Below the pieces are notes generated by a model, which worked only from the letters and a program-made list of their open reading frames with translations, had not been told where the DNA came from and made no database searches. A stretch of DNA of 64,000 bases, taken from assembly GCF_030818415.1 (NCBI RefSeq), contig NZ_JAUTAE010000001.1, forward strand, positions 498,501 to 562,500, given 5' to 3'. The position numbers and the translations under genes were made by a program. Below are positions 55,745-62,405 of the stretch, piece by piece. This stretch comes from Sphingomonas sp. SORGH_AS_0950. Its GTDB lineage: Bacteria; Pseudomonadota; Alphaproteobacteria; Sphingomonadales; Sphingomonadaceae. Every line of letters starts with the position of its first letter. The stretch's first letter is position 1.

Positions 55745-58626
55745 TGGTCAAGAAGCCGCTTACCGTCGAGACGCTGACCCATGACGAGGCGTCGCGCAAG
55801 AATGCGCCGACGGCGGAGCTGGAGGCGTTCGTGCCGCCCGCGGTGAAGACGCCGATCCGCGCCGCCTATGAACGCCGCAACCCGGATCTCGACCCGCAGC
55901 TGGTGTGGCGCGGCAAGGATGTGGCGGACTGGTCCGATCTGATCGTCGAGGCGCCGCCGCTCTACATCCAGGAGAAGATCCACCCCAAGGCGCTGATCGA
56001 GGATCTGAAACGCGCGTCGACACGCCGCCGCGAGCCCGAGACGGCGCCGGACCTGTTCGCCGATTTCAACGGCATCGAGCCGGACCAGCGCACCGAATTC
56101 TACGAACACGATCAGCACTGGTCGAACCGGATGATCCTGGGCGACGGGCTGAAGGTGATGGCGAGCCTAGCCGAGCGCGAGGGGCTGAAGGGCCAGGTAC
56201 AGTGCATCTATATCGATCCACCCTATGGCATCAAATTCAACTCGAACTTCCAGTGGAGCACCACCAGCCGCGACGTGAAGGACGGCAAGGCCGATCATTT
56301 CAGCCGCGAGCCCGAACAGGTGAAGGCGTTCCGCGACACCTGGACGGATGGCATCCATAGCTACCTGACCTATCTGCGCGACCGGCTGACCGTGGCGCGC
56401 GACCTGCTGACCGAAAGTGGGAGCGTGTTCGTCCAGATCGGCGATGAGAATGTTCATCGCGTGCGGGCGCTGATGGATGAGGTGTTTGGGGATGATAACG
56501 CAGTAAGCATCATCAAGTATCGAAAAACATCGTCCCTTGGTGGTGCTTTTTTAGACGATCCTTACGACTACATCGTTTGGTATGCTCGGCATAAAGAGCG
56601 ACTAAAATTTCGGCGTATTCTGCAGCAAAAGGACTTGGACGGCCTCGGAGGTGGCCAATACCGATACTTCATGGATGCATCAGGTAACCGTATCGAAAGA
56701 TCGCCGGACGCAATAGCTTTTAGATATGGGGATATGACCTCGCAATCGGCAAGCGCCACGACGCTCTTCCCATTCTCACTTCACGGAAAGACTTTTGCCA
56801 CCCCCAAGAAGGGCGGCTGGAAGACAAACTTAAGCGGGATGGAGCGATTGTCGAAAGCAAGCCGGCTTGCTGGGTTGGGGAATACGCTTAGCTATATCCG
56901 ACGTTTCGATGACTTCGCAGCAATGCCCCTTGATGCCGCTTGGAACGATACTGTTACGAGTGGGTTCGCTGATCCTAAAATCTATGTCGTCCAGACAATG
57001 CCGCGGGCTGTCGAACGCTGCATCCTGATGGCTACCGATCCCGGCGACCTCGTCCTCGATCCCACCTGCGGATCGGGCACCACCGCCTATGTCGCCGAAC
57101 AATGGGGCCGCCGCTGGATCACCATGGATACCAGCCGCGTCGCGTTGGCGCTGGCCCGTGCGCGTATCATGGGCGCGCGCTATCCCTGGTATCTGCTCGC
57201 CGACAGCCGCGACGGGCAGTTGAAGGAGGCCGAGGTCACCCGGAGCGTCCCGCGCGAAACGCCCACCTATGGCCGCATCCGCCAGGGCTTCGTCTACAAG
57301 CGCGTGCCGCACATCACCCTGAAGTCGATCGCCAACAATGCCGAGATCGACACGATTTGGGCCGCCTATCAGGAAAAGCTGGAACCGCTGCGCGAAGCGA
57401 TCAACGCCGCGCTCGGCACCAGCTGGCAGGAGTGGGAAATCCCGCGCAACTTGAACGAGCAGCAGGACGCATCGACTGCGACCATCGAAAGTCTGCCGTT
57501 CACGCTTGCCGAGGCATGGGAGCACGCTCACGCTCATATTTCGACGCGGTTGCAACCACGGACACCGCCGAATACCCCCACCGGGCTCCACGCCACCTGG
57601 TGGGCGCTGCGCATCGCCCGTCAGAAAGAGATCGACGCCTCGATTTCTGCTAAGGCGGACACGGAATATCTCTACGACCAACCCTATGAGGACAAGACCC
57701 GCGTGCGCGTTGCTGGGCCGTTCACGGTCGAGAGCCTGTCGCCGCACCGCGTCCCTGCCGTCGATGTCGACGACAGCCTGTTCGACGAGCTGGAGGCCGC
57801 CGAGGGCCGCCGCCAGAAGAATGCCGCCGCCGAGGAAAGTGCCGACTTCGCCGAGATGGTGCTGGAGAACCTCAAGCGCTCCGGCGTGCAGCAGGCGCAC
57901 AAGGCCGATCGGCTGGTCTTCTCCTCGCTCAAGCCTTGGCCGGGCAAGTTCGTCTGCGCTGAGGGCGCGGTGCGCCAGGCTAGCGAGGGCGAGGGCGATA
58001 CGCTGGCTGACAGTCCCAAGCGCCGCGCCGCCATCCTGGTCGGCCCGGAATATGGCACGGTTGCCCGCGCCGACCTCACCGCCGCCGCGCGCGAGGCGAT
58101 GGAGGCGGGCTTCGACCTGCTGATCGCCGCCTCGTTCAACTTCGACGCCCATGCCAGCGAGTTCGATCGAATGGGCGCGCTCACCGTCCTCCAGGCGCGG
58201 ATCAACCCGGATTTGCACATGCCGGACCTTGCCAATACCGGTGCCGGCAACCTGTTCACCGTGTTCGGCGAACCGGACATCCAGGTGCATGACGAGGACG
58301 ATGGCTGCATCAGCGTCGAGCTGGCCGGCGTCGACATGTACAAGGGCGGCGAGATCGTCGCGAGCGACCCGGACGACATCGCCGTGTGGTTCATCGATAC
58401 GGACTATAACTACGAGAGCTTCTTCGTCCGTCACGCCTATTTCCCGGGCGCCAACGATCCCTACAAGGCGCTGAAGACCACGCTGAAGGCGGAGATCGAT
58501 AGCGACGCCTGGGAAAGCCTGAAGCGCACCCGCTCGCGGCCCTTCCCACGGCCGAAGGGCGGGCGTGTCGCGGTGAAGGTGATCAACCACCTCGGGGACG
58601 AGGTGATGAAGGTGGTGGGGGCTTAG
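55744..58626 (+). CDS. Site-specific adenine DNA methyltransferase, type III Mod-like
   Basis: 960 residues. Catalytic DPPY (158-161, in IYIDPPYGI) comes before the AdoMet-binding motif DPTCGSGTT (439-447), the order of beta-class N6-adenine/N4-cytosine methyltransferases such as Mod. The segment between them is the target-recognition domain. About 500 residues follow the catalytic part, longer than ordinary Mod, and include VRVAGPFTVESLSPHRVPAVD. DNA at about 56460-57000 is visibly AT-richer than both flanks. It would modify host DNA to protect it from the Res-like protein two genes upstream. Confidence 0.88.
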   Translation: MVKKPLTVETLTHDEASRKNAPTAELEAFVPPAVKTPIRAAYERRNPDLDPQLVWRGKDVADWSDLIVEAPPLYIQEKIHPKALIEDLKRASTRRREPETAPDLFADFNGIEPDQRTEFYEHDQHWSNRMILGDGLKVMASLAEREGLKGQVQCIYIDPPYGIKFNSNFQWSTTSRDVKDGKADHFSREPEQVKAFRDTWTDGIHSYLTYLRDRLTVARDLLTESGSVFVQIGDENVHRVRALMDEVFGDDNAVSIIKYRKTSSLGGAFLDDPYDYIVWYARHKERLKFRRILQQKDLDGLGGGQYRYFMDASGNRIERSPDAIAFRYGDMTSQSASATTLFPFSLHGKTFATPKKGGWKTNLSGMERLSKASRLAGLGNTLSYIRRFDDFAAMPLDAAWNDTVTSGFADPKIYVVQTMPRAVERCILMATDPGDLVLDPTCGSGTTAYVAEQWGRRWITMDTSRVALALARARIMGARYPWYLLADSRDGQLKEAEVTRSVPRETPTYGRIRQGFVYKRVPHITLKSIANNAEIDTIWAAYQEKLEPLREAINAALGTSWQEWEIPRNLNEQQDASTATIESLPFTLAEAWEHAHAHISTRLQPRTPPNTPTGLHATWWALRIARQKEIDASISAKADTEYLYDQPYEDKTRVRVAGPFTVESLSPHRVPAVDVDDSLFDELEAAEGRRQKNAAAEESADFAEMVLENLKRSGVQQAHKADRLVFSSLKPWPGKFVCAEGAVRQASEGEGDTLADSPKRRAAILVGPEYGTVARADLTAAAREAMEAGFDLLIAASFNFDAHASEFDRMGALTVLQARINPDLHMPDLANTGAGNLFTVFGEPDIQVHDEDDGCISVELAGVDMYKGGEIVASDPDDIAVWFIDTDYNYESFFVRHAYFPGANDPYKALKTTLKAEIDSDAWESLKRTRSRPFPRPKGGRVAVKVINHLGDEVMKVVGA

Positions 58627-58629
58627 AGA

Positions 58630-59106
58630 ATGAGCAGCATTCCTTTCGGCAGAAAAATCCCGTATTTAGAGGGAAAAAGATGCTTCAGCTGCAACGCTGC
58701 GCTTGATGAAGGCCACGGCTACCATCACGATCACGTATTGAATTACTTTCGAGACTACATCAATTCTCTAAATCTTTCGCACCGAGACACTCAAATAGTC
58801 ATTGAATCGTTTGTGAAATTTGCTTTTCGTTACATGAGGTTTCGCACTTGTGCAATTTGCTCTGACTGTAATGCAAAAGACGGTCACCTCAAGAGCTCGG
58901 ACTGCCTAGCGGGTCACCCTGCCGTTATAAACAAGTATTTTTCGTGTAAAGCTGCAGAGCTATATCAACTTGTTTCGCCAAGCATGAAATCTTTGAAGCG
59001 GCGTATTGCTTATGGAAAGAAGCTCTCCAGGAAGTATGAGCGCGATCTGCAGCGCAGAATGAATTTTGGAAAAAGGCGCATCGACTGCATTGTGGCGCGG
59101 TTGTAA
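58630..59106 (+). CDS. Small HNH-like zinc protein
   Basis: 158 residues. Cys18-x2-Cys21, then HHDHV (His33-Asp34-His35), then Cys77-x2-Cys80-Asn81: the layout of HNH (beta-beta-alpha metal) endonucleases with a structural zinc. The basic C-terminal tail (RRIAYGKKLSRKYERDLQRRMN) could contact nucleic acid. It begins 3 bp after the methyltransferase stop and ends where the helicase starts. AT-rich in contrast to both neighbours, so it may be a later insertion into the operon. Function is inferred. Confidence 0.6.
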   Translation: MSSIPFGRKIPYLEGKRCFSCNAALDEGHGYHHDHVLNYFRDYINSLNLSHRDTQIVIESFVKFAFRYMRFRTCAICSDCNAKDGHLKSSDCLAGHPAVINKYFSCKAAELYQLVSPSMKSLKRRIAYGKKLSRKYERDLQRRMNFGKRRIDCIVARL

Positions 59107-61161
59107 ATGCTTCTCTACGCATCCACCTTCACAAAGGCACTCGATCGCTTGACCGCTGCCGAGCAGAAGCAGGTGAAGATCACCGCCTTCGACCTTGCGC
59201 ACGACGAAGGCGGAAACGGGCTGCAATTGCACCGTGTGGAGGCAGCCCCCGGCTTTTGGACCGCTCGCGTCAGCCAGGACATCCGCATCGTCCTGCACAA
59301 GGAAGGCGAGCGGACGCTGCTCGCCTGGGTGGGGCATCATGACGATGCCTATCGCTGGGCCGAGCGGCGGCGACTGGTGCCGCATGAACGCACCGGGGCG
59401 ATGCAGCTGGTCGAACTTGTCGAGCGCGCCGAAGAGCGTCTCGTTTACACTGAGAGGGCTGACGATGCCGCTCCTGCGCCCGCCGCGGCGCATCGCCCCT
59501 TCGCCATGCTCTCCGACGACGATCTACTCAACGTCGGCGTGCCGCGCGACTGGCTGGAGGCGGTGCGCGCGGCGGACGAGGCGAGCGTCGACGGCCTGTT
59601 CGCCGCGCTGCCGGACGAAGCGGCAGAGGCGCTGCTCGACCATGCCACCGGCGGGCGGCTGCAGGACCATGTCGCGATGCGGGCGCTGCCGGGCGCCGAT
59701 CCCTTCGCGCATCCGGACGCGCAGCGGCGCTTCCGTGCGGTGGACGGGCTGGAGGAGCTTAAGGCCGCGCTCGATGCGCCCTTCGCGCAATGGGCGGTGT
59801 TCCTCCATCCGGCGCAGCGGGCGCCGGTGACGCGCGACTGGAAGGGGCCGGCACGGATCTCCGGCTCGGCGGGCACCGGCAAGACGATCGTCGCCCTGCA
59901 CCGCGCGGTGCATCTGGCCGAGCGGGCCGAGGCACGGGTGCTGCTCACCACCTTCTCGAAGCTGCTAGCCGCGAGCCTTGCCGACAAGGCCGCGCTGATG
60001 ACAGAGGCGCGCCCGGCGCTGCGCCAGCGGCTGTTTGTGCACGCGATCGATCAGGCGGCGTACGAGCTGTACGCCAACGCCTTCGGCCAGCAGCCGAACC
60101 TGGCGACCGCGAGCCAGGTCCGCGCCGCGATTAAGGCGGCGGTCGATGCCGGGCATAGCAGCGGGCACAGCCCGGCGTTCTTGTACGAGGAATGGGACGA
60201 GCTGGTCGACGCTTGGGGGCTGCACGACGCCGAAGCCTATGCCGCGGTTCCCCGGATCGGCCGCCGCACCCGGCTGGGCCCGAAGCAGCGCGAAAGCGCC
60301 TGGGCGGTGTTCGCCTACGTTCGCGATCGGCTGGTAGCGCGCGGCGTCGTGACGACCGCCGATGTCTATCTCCGGCTGACCCGCTGGGTCGCCGAAGGCG
60401 GCGCGCTGCCTTTCACCCATGTAGTGGTGGACGAGGCGCAGGATCTGTCGGTTGCGCAGGCGCGCTTTCTAGCGGCTGTAGGGCAGGCGGGCAGCGGCGA
60501 TGCGCTGTTCTTCACCGGGGATCTGGGCCAGCGCATCTTCCATCTGCCCTTCTCCTGGGCAAAGCTGGGCCTCGACGTACGCGGCCGGGCGCAGGTACTC
60601 AAAGTCTGCTACCGCACCTCGCACCAGATCCGCCGCGCGGCCGATCGTCTGCTCGCCCCGGACATCGCGGATCAGGATGGCATCGAGGAAAGCCGGCGCG
60701 GCACCGTCTCGGTGTTCGATGGACCGGAGCCGATCGTACAGCTGTTCGACGACCCCGATGCGGAGACAGGTGCGGTGGCGGCTTGGCTGTCGGGGCTCGT
60801 GGCCGAGGGGATGGCAGAAGACGAACTGGCGATCCTAGTCCGCGGTGAAGCGCAGGTGGCGCGGGGCCGGGCTGCGGCGAAGGCAGCGGGCGTGGCCGCA
60901 CCCGTTATTGCGATGCACGACGCCAAGGGCCTGGAGTTTCGCGCGGTCGCAGTAATGGCGCTGGACGAGGATGTGTTGCCCGATGCCGAGCGACTGACCG
61001 GCATTGGTGACCTTGCCGATCTGGAAGCGATCCAGGATGCGGAGCGGCACCTTCTGTATGTTGCGGCGACCCGCGGGCGGGACCGGCTGATGCTGTCCGG
61101 CGTGACGCCGGGCTCGGAATTCCTCGATGACCTGCCGAATGCGGGTCCGGCGGGCCGATAA
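59107..61161 (+). CDS. UvrD-like helicase with RelE-like N-terminal domain
   Basis: 684 residues. Residues 1-90 (LLYASTFTKALDRLTAAEQ to DIRIVLHKEGERTLLAWVGHHDDAYRWAERR) look like the RelE/ParE toxin fold. A superfamily 1 helicase follows: Walker A GSAGTGKT (253-260), DEAQD (442-446) and the late motif AATRGRDRLML. ATG 59107 directly follows the preceding TAA. In this operon the helicase may unwind or move along invading DNA for the nucleases; the RelE-like part might be a binding platform or an RNase. Confidence 0.82.
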   Translation: MLLYASTFTKALDRLTAAEQKQVKITAFDLAHDEGGNGLQLHRVEAAPGFWTARVSQDIRIVLHKEGERTLLAWVGHHDDAYRWAERRRLVPHERTGAMQLVELVERAEERLVYTERADDAAPAPAAAHRPFAMLSDDDLLNVGVPRDWLEAVRAADEASVDGLFAALPDEAAEALLDHATGGRLQDHVAMRALPGADPFAHPDAQRRFRAVDGLEELKAALDAPFAQWAVFLHPAQRAPVTRDWKGPARISGSAGTGKTIVALHRAVHLAERAEARVLLTTFSKLLAASLADKAALMTEARPALRQRLFVHAIDQAAYELYANAFGQQPNLATASQVRAAIKAAVDAGHSSGHSPAFLYEEWDELVDAWGLHDAEAYAAVPRIGRRTRLGPKQRESAWAVFAYVRDRLVARGVVTTADVYLRLTRWVAEGGALPFTHVVVDEAQDLSVAQARFLAAVGQAGSGDALFFTGDLGQRIFHLPFSWAKLGLDVRGRAQVLKVCYRTSHQIRRAADRLLAPDIADQDGIEESRRGTVSVFDGPEPIVQLFDDPDAETGAVAAWLSGLVAEGMAEDELAILVRGEAQVARGRAAAKAAGVAAPVIAMHDAKGLEFRAVAVMALDEDVLPDAERLTGIGDLADLEAIQDAERHLLYVAATRGRDRLMLSGVTPGSEFLDDLPNAGPAGR

Positions 61162-61170
61162 GGGATATCC

Positions 61171-62073
61171 ATGGCTTTTGGCGTTTTTATCCACCGCTCG
61201 GATTCGATTTACGACGACACGCCGGCCGAGCGGTACCAGTTCCCGCCCCAATATCTCAGCCGTGCCCGCGCCTGCATCGGCGACTGGATCGTCTATTACG
61301 AACCGCGCAAAGTGCCGAACACGCGCGGGTATTTCGCTGTGGCGCGGGTGGAACGCATCGTCCCCGATCCCAGCGCGCCGGGCATGTATCTCGCCCTGAT
61401 CGAGCCCGGCAGCTATCTCGATTTAGCGAACCCGGTCCCGTTCGCCGATGCTGACGGCGCGGTGATCGAGCAGGGTGTGCTCAACGAGGCCGGCCGCATC
61501 TCCGGCCGTGCCCAGGCTGCCGTCCGCGGCCTGTCGCCATCTGACTTCAACCGTATCGTCGAGGCGGGACTGGCCGAGTCGGATCCGCTACTGCCTCGCA
61601 TCGGAATCGAGGAAACGGCGTCCGTCGTCCGCGAAGAGCGCACGCCGTTCGGCTTCGACGAAGTTCGCGAGCGAGTCGACATGCTGGTATCGCGCGTGGT
61701 CCGCGATCGCGTCTTCCGGCGGATCGTCCTGCGGGCATATGACGAGCGCTGCGCCGTCACTGGCCTGAAGCTGATCAACGGCGGCGGCCGCGCGGAGGTG
61801 GAAGCGGCACACATCCGACCAGTCGAAGCCGATGGACCGGACATCCTTAGCAACGGCCTGGCGCTGTCCGGTACGGCGCACTGGATGTTCGACCGCGGCC
61901 TCATCGGCCTAAGCGACGACATGCGCATCCTAGTTTCCCGACAGGCCAACGATCCGGACAGCATCCGATCGATCATTAACACGAGCGGGCAGGCGATCGT
62001 GCCGACGCGGGTTGGAGAGCAGCCGCGTCCGCAATTCTTACGATGGCATCGGGAGCATTGCTTCAAGCTCTGA
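61171..62073 (+). CDS. HNH endonuclease with unrecognised N-terminal domain
   Basis: 300 residues. The C-terminal half contains an HNH_2-type nuclease: YDERCAVTGL (from about residue 190), EAAHIRPV (His214), then DILSNGLALSGTAHWMFDRGLIGL. The N-terminal 150 residues (RYQFPPQYLSRARACIGDWIVYYEP to VARVERIVPDP) look beta-rich and PUA/EVE-like, a fold that often reads modified bases. That suggests a modification-sensing nuclease, but only weakly. ATG 61171, 10 bp after the helicase gene. It is the last gene of the operon. Confidence 0.78.
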   Translation: MAFGVFIHRSDSIYDDTPAERYQFPPQYLSRARACIGDWIVYYEPRKVPNTRGYFAVARVERIVPDPSAPGMYLALIEPGSYLDLANPVPFADADGAVIEQGVLNEAGRISGRAQAAVRGLSPSDFNRIVEAGLAESDPLLPRIGIEETASVVREERTPFGFDEVRERVDMLVSRVVRDRVFRRIVLRAYDERCAVTGLKLINGGGRAEVEAAHIRPVEADGPDILSNGLALSGTAHWMFDRGLIGLSDDMRILVSRQANDPDSIRSIINTSGQAIVPTRVGEQPRPQFLRWHREHCFKL

Positions 62074-62278
62074 AGAAATCAAACTGCGTAACAGACGCGG
62101 TGGATTTGTTCGAGAAAACTGACCAGTTGGCGAAAAGTTTGCTTAAGCTTTGACAGGCGACTGTGCCTTGGCGGCCGCTGGCAGCGGCCAGACTGATGGC
62201 CAGCCGCATAGGACACGGGATAGCGAGGCCAATTAGCGATGCCTGCGGCGCCCACGTAGGGCTACCGACTTGCGCCTT

Positions 62279-62304
62279 TGTACGCCCTACTGTACCCCTC
62301 ACTG
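62279..62304 (+). repeat. TGTACCCC-type repeats with 12-bp period (right end)
   Basis: TGTACGCC (62279) and TGTACCCC (62291) are 12 bp apart. ACTGTACCCCTCACTG (62289-62304) matches 15 of 16 bases of 30521-30536 next to the integrase. These would be the right-arm copies of the same binding sites. Confidence 0.5.
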
Positions 62305-62376
62305 CGCAACTCGCTGACAGACGGGTTGCACGGTGACGTAAAATCAATGACTTAGCGCGCGGAAGAAATAGGTCAG

Positions 62377-62387
62377 GAATCCTGTCT
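62377..62387 (+). repeat. Candidate attR core
   Basis: GAATCCTGTCT repeats the tRNA-Pro sequence at 30439-30449 in the same orientation. It lies 73 bp beyond the TGTACCCC repeats and 18 bp before the end of the chromosomal carboxylase gene. Confidence 0.4.
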
Positions 62388-62405
62388 TCTTATCGGTGCT
62401 GAATT

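Larger units (their letters stand above)
62074..62405. other. Right end of the island, non-coding
   Basis: No gene is visible. It holds a small perfect hairpin (GGCCGCT/AGCGGCC, 62173-62189), the right-end TGTACCCC repeats (62279-62304) and the candidate attR core (62377-62387). The carboxylase stop codon follows. Confidence 0.5.

Noticed and set aside
51780..58626. Plain type III restriction-modification system
   Set aside because: Res and Mod are present, but the order is reversed, a DUF3883 gene lies between them and three further genes are tightly joined, so a two-gene description is incomplete.
46647..62073. Gabija (GajA plus GajB) as explanation for an ATPase/TOPRIM protein and a UvrD helicase
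   Set aside because: GajA has ATPase and TOPRIM in one chain and is adjacent to GajB. Here they are separate proteins, and the UvrD gene lies 10 kb away in another operon.
51780..62073. DISARM or BREX
   Set aside because: No DUF1998/DrmB, PLD nuclease, PglZ or BrxC/BrxL-like protein was found among the translated genes.
62173..62189. Terminator for the defence operon
   Set aside because: A 7-bp stem exists, but there is no U-rich tail on the plus strand and it lies 100 bp after the stop, so it is only mentioned as a hairpin.
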